Source: Nannobrachium achirus (taxonomy: Eukaryota; Chordata; Actinopteri; Myctophiformes; Myctophidae). From it: a stretch of 64,000 nucleotides of DNA. The DNA lies in contig OY997661.1 in NCBI GenBank assembly GCA_963921795.1, positions 37,502,820 through 37,566,819 of the forward strand, written 5' to 3'. The notes beneath the pieces were generated by a model. That model saw only the letters and a program-made list of their open reading frames with translations, searched no databases and was not told the DNA's origin. Shown here piece by piece: positions 24,321 through 35,770 of this stretch. Numbering within the stretch: the first letter of the stretch is position 1; the number at the start of each line of letters is the position of its first letter. The position numbers were made by a program, and so were the translations under genes.

Positions 24321-24476
24321 TAAGTTGCATGCAACGTAAGTTCGGTAGTGGAGACCACCCTTCGCTCATCCTAGCCACTCACGTTCCTTACCTAATCATA
24401 CACACCTGATGGCTCTCAGCCAATCCACACGTAATCACCACAGTATAAATACGCCCCCATTTCGATCCTCTCACCT
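24318..24476 (+). repeat. Ngaro A2 repeat
   Basis: Direct copy of A1, joined to B1 through a shared ATG. Confidence 0.85.
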
Positions 24477-24616
24477 GTTTGCTTCCTCTACATGGAAGCC
24501 AAAATCCCTCCCCCCTCCCCAATCACCTCATACCTCAATACTAATAATAACTTTTCATTTTCCATTCCGTGTTCTCTACTAACGTTTATTTCTCTCCATC
24601 CTCCAGGAGTCCCGAG

Positions 24617-24813
24617 GTGGGGCAGCGTTTGGAGCCGAAGCGACCTGCCGCTCCCGAGCTGAGCAACCGTGGTCGTCAGCTCCTAAGACTGCTTCCCCAC
24701 CCTGAGTCTCGCCCTGCCTCGGGCTCCTCATCAACGCACACACATACATCTCACTTTATATAATAAAGTCTGTTTAACTCGAGCAGAAGGTGTGGTTTCT
24801 TTCTAGTGAAATG
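24617..24813 (+). repeat. Ngaro B2 repeat
   Basis: Terminal direct repeat of the element, ending ttctttctagtgaaatg. Confidence 0.85.
24762..24767 (+). terminator. Polyadenylation signal of the Ngaro element
   Basis: AATAAA inside B2. Its absence from B1 would favour read-through to the true 3' end. Use is inferred. Confidence 0.5.
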
Positions 24814-25525
24814 CCCATATATGAGATCTCGTCGCTTTTTGTTTGTTTCCTCTTTAAGCAGAATATGCAGCCTGCTTAAATCTGCATCATTCCTTGTTCT
24901 CTAAGTAATTTAAATCTGCATCATCGAGAGACAGCCGCTGATCTTACTGGCATCGATGTCCTCCCAGTCACACTCTTTGTTGCTTGTCTTATGTTTGTCT
25001 CCTCCTCCATCTGTTTGTCTGTGTCCCTTTATGCCCATTATGGAGATCTCTGTATCTGTCTGTGCCTCCGACTGTGTTGCAGACACAGTGCTGGTTCCCC
25101 CTTTAATGCAAACCCCATTATACCTGTTGTCATAGGACCCGTTTTGACCATCTGTTTGCCTGTGTCCATTTATGCCCATATACTGTATGGAGTATGTGTC
25201 TGTGCCTCTGTCTGTGCCTCCGATTGTGTTGCAGACACAATGCCGGTTCCCCCTTTAATGCAAACCCCATTATACCTGTTGTCATAGGACCCGTTTTGAC
25301 CATCTGTTTGCCTGTGTCCATTTATGTCCATATATGGAGATATCTGTATCTGTCTGTCTGCATCCATTTTATGCCCATATATGGAGATCTATGCAGACAC
25401 AGTGCCAGTTCCGGAAAATCCTGATGTCAGACATCAGAATCCGAACCTTTCGTGCTGTCATAAGAGCCGTTTTGACCATTGCCTGTGTCCTTTTGTGCCC
25501 ATATAGGAACATCAGAATACGTAAC
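24814..25525. repeat. CCATATATGG-bearing repeat, about 152-bp tandem units
   Basis: ctttaatgcaaaccccatta recurs at 25101 and 25253, followed each time by tcataggacccgttttgacc and a clamped palindrome (exact CCATATATGG at about 25328 and 25376). It resumes the repeat interrupted by the Ngaro element at 19251. Confidence 0.8.
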
Positions 25526-27455
25526 CATGGCATTTTTTGTTGACTCATGTGACGTATGTGATCTCAGAGCCTTTTATGAAGTGATGTCACAATGAGTCAG
25601 CGCTTGCGCCGATTTCCTCCGGAACAGCCTGATGTCAACAATCAGCTCCGCATGAGGAGATTCCGAACGTTTTGCGCCGGTTTCGGAAAACCGCGAGTCC
25701 CAATTATTAAGTATAATACTTGACCTTATAAATATAGAATGTTTATGATTATATACATTATGAAACATCGCATAGTCGAGCGTTGCGACGGTCGCATGAG
25801 CCGACTTAAGTGCCGTTATGGACAGAATAGTAAACCTTCAGCCCCCCGAATTTCGTGACCTCCGCGTGGTCCAGGTGAACACAACGGAGCGCTCCCTACC
25901 TCCGGTTCAGCCAATCACAAGCTTCCACTGACGATACCGGGATGCTGTTTTGACACGCCTTTCTTTTTTTATTCTCGAGACCTGTTTCGGTTTGTTAGCC
26001 TAGCAGCTAACTGCTTTTTTCAGATTAAACACGCTGATATTTTTGTAACGGGGCTGTGTCATTCTAATTTGAAGACGCGGTCGCAAACGTTTGGTTTTGG
26101 ACGCCTGTAGCCTGCTGGAGTTTTGCGTTTTCCTTGCTTATATATTATCCGCAGCGTGCATATGTAAACCTTTTGGGTTAGCAGTTATTTCTGCCTGGTA
26201 TAGTGCTAACGTTCACGTCATCACCTGGTGACGTTGGTGCGTGCTTACCGGTACGTGCCTTTACGCGCCTACGCTGTGTCCCTGAATAGCCGTCATTTTG
26301 CGCGTCCGTGCTAAACGTCTGATTTCAACAGGGGGGGAGGAAACTATTTTCTCCTCTTTTTCTTTCTTTTCTTATTATTTTTGCATTGCGGTGAGCTTGA
26401 GTTTCCCTTAAAACAACCCATTTAAAGACCATTTTGGCTCAGTCAGCTGTCTACTGTTTTGGCAAAATACCATAACCACGGTTACTCTAGTGTTGTGATT
26501 GAGTATTTTACTCGATTACATTTGGCTTTTCATACTTATATACATACTGTATGCTTTTCGCTCTCATACATTTTTGTGTGCGTGAAGCATCCTCACTGAC
26601 AAACCATTGTGGGTAATCAAACATTAATCATATACTTCAGTATACGGCTTCTCTTGGATTAAGTTTTACTCAGTCATATCTGTCTCTTTTTCACTATAGA
26701 AGTTACAGACTTTTCACTCACGGGAGATCTACATTTCCATTTCCACAATCCTACACACTGTGTGAAGTCACTCACAGCCCAGTAAAACAAGTGAAACCGT
26801 GAACCGTTTACTTCACTGTCAAATCTTGGTTGTCGGGTGGGCGTGTGGACTCACAGTGTGCCAGTTTACTTTGCGCTGTGGGCTCACACATCAACTTTCG
26901 GGGAAAGTAAACGGTTTGAGAGTTAATGATCAAAAGTCATTTGTAGAACTGTGTGGGTGGTTCGCTCTCCTCTGGGGAGTTTCTGTGGGGATATTGTGGG
27001 TGGTGTTAGCATAGTGACAGTGATTCTCTTAACTGACTTAGGCCACATTCTCATAATATAATTTGTTTTAATCGTGCGAATGGGAGGGGTGAAGTTGCCA
27101 CATTCTTGCATATTTAATTGATACGTTTGCCCTCACACTGCACATTGTCATCCGAAACAAGGAATCACTGAGTCCACGTCTGTCCACGGGACATGTATGT
27201 ATCCAAGCTGCATAATAATGCCTCCTCCTGTGTTTATTAATTCTTCAAGTTCAACTCACAATGTAACCACATGACCCCTGCAAAATTGCGGCGCAGGCGT
27301 TAGCCTATTTATCTGCGGTCGACGGTCGTAAACGGGCGATCAAAAAATAAAACCAGCGGCGGTCGGAGGGACTCGCAAAATCTACCAGCAATAAACCAGA
27401 CAGCAAATACTTTTAATAGCAAGATATGAATATCTACGAAGAAGAGGACGTCAAC

Positions 27456-27518
<63 letters not shown>

Positions 27519-28320
27519 CCTCGTCTTGCCCTCTGCAGCTCCGCTGCGCACCGCGCGTAACAAGCGTCTCCATTTGGACATTATTTGGCACAGAGAGCGA
27601 CAGAGAGAGCGCGCGCGCGAGCAAGGGCGAGAGACCCACACATCGGCCTATATTATATTAGGCCTATAGCCTATATATGATATACAAGTGACCCCAGTGG
27701 CACTTTCCTTTTAGCAACTCCTCACACATAATACACTATGTGCGATCGAGGGAGCGGTGATCAGAAATTAAATCAATGAGAGGAGGGGGCGGCCAGAATG
27801 ATCAGACATCTAATGAGAGCGGACGGTCTGGGGGGGATTTAACCTTTTATAAATAACTATGGATTTAACCCGCACATGGCTCTATATAGCCTACCACAAT
27901 GTTTCATTGCCTGTATTTAAAGACGGATGGATTCACACCAACAGTGAAGCGTTTGCTGTAGCGAATCGAAACCACCGTTTTTTTGTGGATTTGCATTTGT
28001 TTCTTTGATTCGAAAAAGAATACGGATGCATCTTCACACATGCCCAAACGTTGTGTATTTTCCGACAATACGTTAGAGGATTCGTTTTAATCGCAATAAA
28101 ACGTGCCTGTGTGAATGCCGCCTTAAAACACACTGTGGAATGGAATTGGATCCCCAACGGGTCCAAGTCGGGTCCTATCTGTGGGCAAGACCAGTCAGTT
28201 CTAGAAATCACTGTGGTTGTACTGTTTTAAAATTCTGGAAAACTGGCAAACCTGGTAGAACTGGGCTCCCGTGAAGTAGGTATTGAAGTAGGTCCAGACA
28301 ACGTAGTCTGGCCCAGCACT
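25526..28320. other. CpG-rich intergenic region without a supported gene
   Basis: From 25780 to 26360 CpG is plainly more frequent than in the surrounding DNA (tcgagcgttgcgacggtcgc, gtgcgtgcttaccggtacgt), which could be a promoter or first exon, but I find no matching coding sequence. A second CpG-rich patch flanks the TC microsatellite at 27300-27640. Short frames at 26799-27014 and 27933-28211 show no domain. Confidence 0.4.
27457..27515. repeat. (TC)n microsatellite
   Basis: 59 bp perfect TC run. Confidence 0.97.
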
Positions 28321-28557
28321 GAGTGGTACCATCAACCACTTTGGCACAGGGACGACAGTCATACATTAGTAGAGCGATTAGTCAGTCAAGAGATATTCTT
28401 CATGTTGTCCCGGCACCAAGGGGTGTAGATTTATCAGGACACATCAATGTCCGATCCATAAGACTAATATTAGATGCCCTAGTAGAGACAGACTTGGGGC
28501 CCCTATCATCTAATAATCATCGTGAGCCTGAAGTCACAGTTTGGAGGGACGTGGGTG

Positions 28558-28771
28558 CTCTCCAAAGCCACCACATTAGCTATGAATCAAGGAATACTGG
28601 GGCCTGCCTACCAATACCCAGGTTGATCAGACCATGCATATTATTTAGTAGGGTTCCAATAATATTAGGTAGATTGAGACACTTGAATTCACTTCGATTC
28701 CTCTCCAAAGTCACCACATTAGCTATGAACCAAGGAATACTGGGGCCTGCCTACCAATACCCAGGTTGATC
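28558..28771. repeat. 71-bp direct repeat
   Basis: 28558-28628 and 28701-28771 share ctctccaaag, ccacattagctatgaa and ggcctgcctaccaatacc with three or fewer differences. Confidence 0.85.
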
Positions 28772-29695
28772 CGGAGCCGGTTCCATCATATTTTTATGAC
28801 CGGTTCCTATATCGGTTCCTGGAATTTCTCATAAGCGTTCATTTGGGCCAGTGACTGTGGTGACGTCTCAATTCATGTGTGAGTGAGGTGGATACGCCCA
28901 CTCAGAGCAGCTCTGCGCCCGCTGATTTAGAATCAGAATGCCAGCGTCCTTCGATCAAGACAGGCTGAGTCATGGAGCTAACGTTAACGCAGCAGCAAAT
29001 ATCGAACAGACAAAACTCCTCACGAGTGTGATGGTTGCACTTTACAAGAGAGGGAAAGGGAAATGATCATGCAAAGTGCACAAAATGCAGTGCAATCCTT
29101 TCGTGCAAATGTGCAGTCTCCTAAAATCTGTACCAGTGACTGCAGCTGCCGCCTGCCGCTTCACTTTCTTCTCGTTGCTAACCACGACGCGCAAAGTCCA
29201 TTTCAATCGGCTTGTACTGCAGTTCATTCATGGTGTTACATTATGACGGACGCAACGTTTGTCTGACGTTTTATTCCTTTCAGCTTTCATGCTGATAGCA
29301 GCTGGGAGGATGACGACGAAGGACTAGCCGATCTACAAGCTCACAGCGCGTCGCATGCAACGCGTTGTGAGCTTGTAGATCGGCTATTCATCGTGCCGTT
29401 AAATAACTGTATTCTCCACTGTTTGAACGTCCACCCTTACCCATGCATTCATTATATACGTTGTTGTGGTTAAGTTGAAATAGTAGTTATACAAGTTGTA
29501 TAATTATTTTGCTGTAGTAATCAGGGAATCACTTTATTATAATAATAATTCAAGAAAATATATATCTATAGGCCTATATATATTTTATATATAAATAAAT
29601 ACACTTCCGGAACGTTATAGGAACCGGTTCTACCCGGAATCGATAAGGGGGAACCGAAAAAGATTCGGAATCGGTTCAATCCAAACGGATCCCAA
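28772..29695. repeat. GGTTCC-rich MITE-like repeat enclosing a palindrome
   Basis: ccggttcc phrases at the left (28777-28820) face aaccggttctacccgg and gaatcggttcaatcc at the right. This resembles a fish hAT-type MITE; edges are approximate. The 62-bp palindrome at 29325-29386 lies inside. Confidence 0.45.
29325..29386. repeat. 62-bp near-perfect palindrome, type member of a window-wide family
   Basis: tagccgatctacaagctcac, a CG-rich centre with gcatgc, then the inverse arm. Only two base pairs mismatch and there is no loop. Half and full copies recur throughout the window. Confidence 0.95.
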
Positions 29696-30427
29696 CTTTA
29701 GGTGTACCTGAATGTACTGTAGTGTGCTGGAGGCCTTCAGTCAGCTAGGCATGCAGGAATTTTCTGTACACATGTATATACTGTATGTGTGTGTTGGTTT
29801 GTGCAAAATGTATGAATATATATTTGGTAATACACTACAGTCATTACTTATTTCATGTATGTTGAAGACATGTACACTGTTGTGTGCTGGAACGTATTGG
29901 AATGTACTGTAGTGCACTAGAGCTAGGATATGTGTACGTGTGGAAACAGGGGTGTGTGGGTGTGTGGGTGTGTGCAAGATGTGTACAGTAATACACTACA
30001 ATCTCAAACCAGAAACACAGAGGGAGTTGTTGCTCTCGGCTCCGTGTAGCCTACATATAGAAGCAAAGGTCACATCAGGACATGATACTGTACTGTATGT
30101 AATCTCATGTGATGTAATATTAGAGAGTTTGAGAAACACTGATAGCCTCCACACTGGATTGTGTGTTTTCACCAGGGTTCCAGTTGTCCGGATTTAAAAT
30201 GAAGCAAACACAGAACTAAAGGTTCCTATGATTGGCCGCTAGTTGCGCTGTTCTGGTATCAAAAGCAACATGTTCTCCATAGGATTCCATTCATTTCCCA
30301 CAAACATTTGATTTTCTTACAGTACAGTTTACAGTTTACAGTTTAGGCATTTAGCAGACACTTTTAATCCAACTTACAATAAGCAGATAATACATTACTA
30401 TAATAACAAGATAACATGTCAGAACAC
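29696..30427. other. No gene seen
   Basis: Imperfect tgtactgtagtg and gtgtgtgggtgtg repeats at 29710-29980; otherwise anonymous. Confidence 0.4.
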
Positions 30428-31602
30428 CAGTAAGACTCCCTAATCGGGAGATAAGCGACCGTTGGTCGCTTATCTCCAAAAATATGCCAAAAGTTTGTTT
30501 TACCAATTATCAAGACATACGGGCAGTTGACAGTTTGCCATGGTTACTCATTGAAGTTGAATCTCCATATATGGAGATAACCTACGCATCACACTAAGTC
30601 TGACCTCACCAGCCCATATTTGGGCATGAGCAACTTATGTCTCCATATATGGAGATATGATGACATCACACAGTCCTCAGCCGATGATGTGGCGTGATGT
30701 CATACAATACACAAACGAGCCCTACAGTATAAAGGGGCAATTCTTGCCAGGAAAGAAGCATTTCTTCGACTCAGACCTTATCGCCAGGGTTGGTTTAGAA
30801 CAGCTGTCGGTAGGACCATATATGGATTCTGTTAGTGTGGATCTCCTAACAGGGCATCATCTGGGATACAATCCCTTTTATGCCCATATATGGAGATCCC
30901 TAACATAATCCCTTTCATGCCAATATATGGAGATCCCTAACAGAATCCCTTTTATGCCCATATATGGAGATCCCTAACAGCATCCCTTTTATGCCCATAT
31001 ATGGAGATCACTAACAGTTAACAGAATCCCTTTTATGCCCATATATGGAGATCCCTAACAGAATCCCTTTTATGCCCATATATGGAGATCCCTAACAGAA
31101 TCCCTTTTATGCCCATATATGGAGATCCCTAACAGAATCCCTTTTATGCCCATATATGGAGATCCCTAACAGAATCCCTTTTATGCCCATATATTATGGA
31201 GAAATCCCTGCTCTGAGTATCTGACATCAGTGTGATGTCACCTGTTTATGCCCATATATGGAGATCCCTGCTCTGCGTATCTGGTTGCTATGGTAAACAG
31301 TTGGTTGCTAGGGTAAAAAAACATGGTTGCTATGGTAAACAGTTGGTTGCTAGGGTAAACAGTTGGTTGCTAGGGTAAAACCATGGTTGCTAAGGTGGTT
31401 GCTAACGTACACTAACAGACCAGCAACAACAGACTGTTGCCACAGCAACGTACACAAAGGTTTGTGTACACATGTGGTGTGATGTCATACTGATGCGGAG
31501 ATATGAGCAGGGCAAAGGTGTGACGTGTGACGTGTGACCGACGGACGGACGGACGGCCGGTGGAGGTTTTCATAGTAAACTGCTCCCTGACGGTCGCAAT
31601 CA
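30428..31602 (+). repeat. Hairpin-ended dispersed repeat with a satellite inside
   Basis: Begins with ctccctaatcgggag and the stem gagataagcgacc/ggtcgcttatctc, and ends with a gcgacc-type hairpin remnant (ctgacggtcgcaatc), as the copy at 51231-52026 does. The interior holds the 37-bp satellite and a ggttgctatggtaaacagtt minisatellite (about 31282-31400). Confidence 0.7.
30871..31200. repeat. 37-bp satellite, about nine units, each with CCATATATGG
   Basis: Unit ccctaacagaatccctttta plus tgcccatatatggagat. Most units keep the exact palindrome CCATATATGG; units near 30921 and 31187 carry variants. Confidence 0.95.
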
Positions 31603-31722
31603 ACAACAATATAGCAAATGCATATGAATTTCAATCTAAGACAATAAAATCAGTAAAGAGAAAAAGAAAAAAAGAAAAATGTTGACTAGCTTCATGTATG
31701 GGCATTGAGTGTTTCAGTAGTG

Positions 31723-32708
31723 CTATGGGTCAAGGTGGAGTCTGAAAAGGTGAGTCTTCAGTCCACGGCGAAAGCTAGCGAGTGAGTCCATTGTTCTAGC
31801 GCGACAGGAAGTTTATTCCACAGCTTGGGGCCCAGGAGGGCAAACTGTCTCGGATGAGTGGATTTCTGTCCTGGGGCCTTCAGTGAGGGTTCTGTCAGCA
31901 TCCCTGTGTTTGCTGATCTAAGTGAACGGGAGGGGGTGTAGGGGTTGATCAGGTTTTGGAGGTATGGAGGCGCCATACCTTTGGCTGCTTTGAAGGTCAG
32001 CATCAGTGTTTTGTATTCAGTGCGGGCCGCAACCGGGAGCCAGTGGAGGCTGCGGAGAAGGGGAGAGACATATGAGAACTTAGGCTGGTTGCAGTCGTGC
32101 CGCGGCATTTTGGATCAGTTGGAGAGGTTTAAGTGCACATGCCGGGAGAACAGTGAGGAGAGAGTTACAATAGTCAAGTTTTGATATGACAGATGTCTGG
32201 ATGAGGAGCTGGGCTGCCTCCTGGGTAAGGAAAGGTCTGATGTTATAGAGTGTGAACCTACAGGACCGGGTGACTGATGCAATGTGTGCCTTGAATGATA
32301 GCTGGCTGTCCAGGACCACACCAAGGTTTCTAGCAGTTGGAACTGAAGTCACCAATGCATTATCTATGGAAATAGTGAGATCTTGCCTGGGGCAAGACTT
32401 AAGGACGTTCCATACTTTGACCGAAACCGCCGTTTTCGGTCAAAAGGTCCTTTTCTACCATAAAATGAAAAGCATTGGACCGAACGCGAGTTCGTAAATT
32501 TGCACATCGGAAAACACAACTCACCGAACATTTCGGTCGAAGTATGGAGAGGCCATTAGCTGGGAAGAAGAGAAGCTCCGTCTTGTCAGGGTTCAGCTTG
32601 AGGTGGTGGGCTGACATCCACTGTGAGATGTCGGCCAGACATGCAGCGATGCGTTCTTCCACCTGGGTGGCAGAAGGGGGGAAGGACAAAAACAGTTGAG
32701 TGTCAGTA
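31723..32708 (-). pseudogene. L2-like LINE, C-terminal part of the reverse transcriptase ORF
   Basis: Reading the minus strand from 32708: QLFLSFPPSATQ, IAACLADISQWM, LKLNPDKTELLFFPANG, then a 138-bp MITE. After it come ARNLGVVLDSQLSFKAHI, LTQEAAQLLIQTSVISKLDY, NAAARL, LHWLPVAARTEYKTLMLTFK, PPYLQNLINPYTPSRSLRSA, LWNKLP and GLKTHLF with a stop at 31723. This is the thumb and C-terminal tail typical of L2-clade LINEs. The catalytic RT core and endonuclease are missing (5' truncation). Frameshifts occur near 32090 and 31790. Confidence 0.88.
32410..32547. mobile_element. 138-bp MITE inserted in the L2-like LINE
   Basis: Ends ccatactttgaccgaaa and its inverse with one mismatch. It splits the LINE frame between FFPANG and the following QDLTISIDN block. 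No clear target duplication. Confidence 0.85.
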
Positions 32709-32811
32709 CGTTAATAAACATTGTCATAGATACTTTATGGTTCCTGTCGCTAGTTTAAAGCCTCGTTTCAATCACCATGATATTCATTTTGTTTTATAAT
32801 TGATGTTAAAG

Positions 32812-32912
32812 ATATTTTTAGTGGGGCTTTTTCTGCCGTTATTGATAGGTGTACAGTAGGCTGACAGGAAACAGGGAGAGAGATAGGGGGGTGACACGAA
32901 GCAAACATTGAT
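32812..32912. repeat. Fish SINE-like repeat (ttattgatagg type), copy 1
   Basis: ttattgatagg, acagtaggctgacagg and gagagagat in that order. Related copies start the segmental duplicates at 35771 and 40477, where a reversed tRNA B-box-like gaatccaaacctgc follows. Confidence 0.45.
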
Positions 32913-32934
32913 TCAAGGGTTTTAGGGGCTGAAT

Positions 32935-33107
32935 ATATGGTCACCGTATCGTAATGGCCCTTTGACCACCAGCTGTGTTGTTTGAGTATAGATGAGTTAG
33001 ATGACAATGATGATTTATGAGCAGTATGTGTTCAATGTGGCATGTTGGCTACATTTACGGCTGTAGTGACTGCAAGCTATACTGCAAGGAGAGAGATGCA
33101 GAGAGAT

Positions 33108-33199
<92 letters not shown>

Positions 33200-33335
33200 T
33201 CTTGTTTCCTGTTCTCTCTTGTATCTCTCATATCACTCTGCTCCCTTCTTACAGCTGCACTGAGTGATTCATTGAAGTGAACAGGAGGCATACGTAATTT
33301 TAGATGTTTTAGAAAACTGAACCAAAACAAACTAT
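32935..33335. repeat. Repeat shared with 44008-44430, with a GT core
   Basis: Both copies run from accgtat.gtaa.ggccctttga through ggctgtagt, a (GT)n core, gtttcctgttctctcttgta and gaggcatacgtaatttt. The microsatellite travels with the repeat. Confidence 0.85.
33109..33196. repeat. (GT)n microsatellite
   Basis: About 88 bp uninterrupted. Confidence 0.97.
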
Positions 33336-34096
33336 ATCCTATTTCACCCAAAAGGATTATAACAATATTATGACTATTGATTCACACCGTTTCACAAATC
33401 GCAGATTAGGACTTTTTGTTAGTAGCCTAGTAGTAGTAGTTGCAAGTTTCACTTGTTACATACATGTGTTGTTTTGTGTGTTCCTGCCTGTGTAGAGTGT
33501 GCAGGGCAGTTATGAATCAGTGACAGAATGCCTGAGATCATATTATATCCACTGAAAGCTAAACACTGAGGGAGAACTTGCAGTTCAGTTGCAATTGCAA
33601 CATTCTGCTTGGTGGAAGACAGTTTCCTGTTCATTGGGCTGAACTGCATGAGGAAATAAGCAGCATGTGTTCCCCGCACGCGGGAGGCGTGCATCTATTG
33701 TGCATCTAGCTTAAGGCAAGACCAACATTTAGAGTAACAATCTTTGCTTCTGGGGTAAATATTTGAGTCTTGCCTTAAGCTAGGTGCAGAATAGATACAT
33801 GCACGCGGGAGACATCACCCTTTAAGGCAGTTTGCCAGACATACAGAGCCTGCTGGGCTCATATAGTATGTGAGGTTTGGGGCACCGCTTCCGTCGAAGT
33901 ACAGATGTAGAGAGAGTATCCGTGGTCCTCGGAAAGTGAGACCCAGGAATGTGACTATGAGTTTGTATTGAATTATAATTCCATATAATAAATAACACAA
34001 TTCAATTTCTCAACACCAAACCAGTCCCTCCAGAAAATGGGAACTACAATATATGTAAATTTGTCTCTGGCACTTGATAAAGCATTGATGCAGAAA
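33336..34096. other. No gene seen
   Basis: Anonymous. A small inverted pair, agcttaaggcaagac and gtcttgccttaagct, lies at 33708-33722 and 33768-33782. Confidence 0.5.
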
Positions 34097-34225
<129 letters not shown>

Positions 34226-34246
34226 GGGGTGGGCTCAGTGATGTCA

Positions 34247-34380
34247 CACAAACACATCACAGCCCTGAGTTAAGATGACAAAACAAGAAAGGGTTAGGGG
34301 AGATGGTTCTGCACAATTGGATGAATGAAAGTTTCTTTAATAAAAGCCAAACTTTCTGCCACATGACCTTCATCAGGCCC
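34247..34380 (-). repeat. Dispersed repeat with hammerhead-like words, copy 1
   Basis: Shares ggatgaatgaaagtttcttt and cacatgaccttcatcagg with 39695-39892. On the minus strand it reads CTGATGA...GAAAGTTTGGC, recalling the CUGAUGA...GAAA core of hammerhead ribozymes in Penelope-like elements, but stem II pairs poorly. Confidence 0.55.
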
Positions 34381-34431
34381 AATCACTCTTCACAATGAAA
34401 GTCCATAATATCTAACGTTTAGCAGACTGAG

Positions 34432-34670
34432 GGCGTCTTGCACCAACACGGATTAAGCCTTAACCTGGTTTAAATCAAGGTTTGTCTTTTAATCCAGTTG
34501 CACCAAACTTTAAACCTAGTTTTCATTAATCAGGTTTAGTTTTAAAACATCCTTTTATTCTTGGTTTTAATTGCCACTGTAAACCTGGATTAATCTTAAT
34601 CCTGTTGCACCACTACTTTAACCTTTGATTTAAACATCAGCAAGGGATTCATTTTAAACCTGCAGGAGAG
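34432..34670. repeat. Repeat built on ttgcacca and ggtttaa words
   Basis: Words such as ttgcacca, aacctggtttaa and taatcctggtttaa recur in both orientations; probably one part of a MITE. A TRIM-like word, aacgtttagcagactgag, abuts its left edge at 34413. Confidence 0.45.
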
Positions 34671-34700
34671 GTGTTTTTTTTTTTTTTTTTTTTTTAATCG

Positions 34701-35385
34701 CTGTTTTGGCTTCTATAGGGACCAAACTATCAGAAAATGTTGGGGTTAAAATTTTCAGACCCCTACCTCATTTCCTTGGGGCGGGTTACTTCAGTTTTGG
34801 CCCTATTTGGCTATGTATTCCCAATTTCCCCCATAGGATCTTTTTGCTAAAATTGATTTGTTTGCTGTTTTGGCTTCTATAGGGACCAAACTATCAGAAA
34901 ATAATGGGGTTCAAATTTTCAGACCCCTCCCTCATTTCCTGGGGGCGGGTCATTTCAGTTTTGGCCCTATTTGGCTATGTATTCCAATAGCATCGTTTTG
35001 CTAAAATAGATATTTTTTGGCTGTTTTGGCCTCTATGGGGACCAAATTATCAGAAAATAATGGGGTTCAAATGTTCAGACCCCTCTCTCATTTCCTGGGG
35101 GTGGGTCACTTCAGTTTTGGCCCTATTCGGCTATGTATTCCATTAGGATCTTTTTGCTAAAATAGATATTTTTTGGCTGTTTTGGCTTCTACAGGGACCA
35201 AACTATTTGAACCCCATTATTTCATGATAGTTTGGTTCCTAAAGAAGCCAAAACAGCAAACAAATCAATACTAGCAAAAAGAACTATAGAAAATTGGAGA
35301 TACATAGGCGAATAGGGCCAAAACTGAAGTGACCCGCCCCCAGGAAATGAGGGAGGGGTCTGAAAATTTTAACCCCAACATTCAA
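34701..35385. repeat. Tandem 156-164-bp repeat ending in an inverted copy
   Basis: Direct units start with ctgttttggc at 34701, 34865, 35021 and 35177; the fourth is cut after 40 bp. From about 35205 the sequence turns back and runs in reverse complement to 35385, so the array folds on itself. A T homopolymer (34674-34695) precedes it. Confidence 0.9.
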
Positions 35386-35770
35386 TTTTAGCACAACAAT
35401 CCTACTTTTGGACATAGTATACCGCACTATGTAAACATGCCATTGTGAATGGGGGGTCTCCCTCCTGTGAGAAGTCGTGTCGCAAATTCAACGGTCGTGA
35501 GCTTGTAGATCACTCTCGACTGCGACGCCGGAAACTGCCGCACACCTTCTGCGCAATGCATGAAGGGACTTTGGAAACTTGTGGATTGAAGAGCAGGGAG
35601 GCAAAACCACCCCAGTTGTATTAATAATTAATATAATCTACAATTAAATTGGACAAAATCACATTTTAGTATAAAAACAAAAGTTACATATTGCCCATTA
35701 ACCAATTTATCCTATTATTTGGTCGGAAATCATTTGAGCAAGTAACTTTTTTAGTTTTGAGTTTTTTTTT
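35386..35770. other. No gene seen
   Basis: Anonymous; one half copy of the palindromic motif (gagcttgtagatc, 35499-35511) beside a CpG-bearing patch. Confidence 0.45.

Larger units (their letters stand above)
19251..24813 (+). mobile_element. Degenerate Ngaro-type (DIRS-order) tyrosine-recombinase retrotransposon
   Basis: The termini follow the Ngaro plan of split direct repeats: A1 (19251-19409), then an internal region, then B1 (24132-24320), A2 (24318-24476) and B2 (24617-24813). The trinucleotide ATG stands at the left edge (19251-19253), at the B1/A2 joint (24318-24320) and at the right edge (24811-24813). The flanks join into an uninterrupted gtccattttatgcccatata with no target duplication, as expected for recombinase-mediated integration. 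The interior keeps an RNase H domain and a tyrosine recombinase, but no reverse transcriptase catalytic core is visible. Frameshifts make it non-autonomous. Confidence 0.85.

Noticed and set aside
30871..31200. 37-bp units considered as a CRISPR array
   Set aside because: Units abut with no variable spacers; this is a satellite.
34413..34431. Another TRIM LTR
   Set aside because: Only about 18 bp match the LTR start; too short to call as an element.
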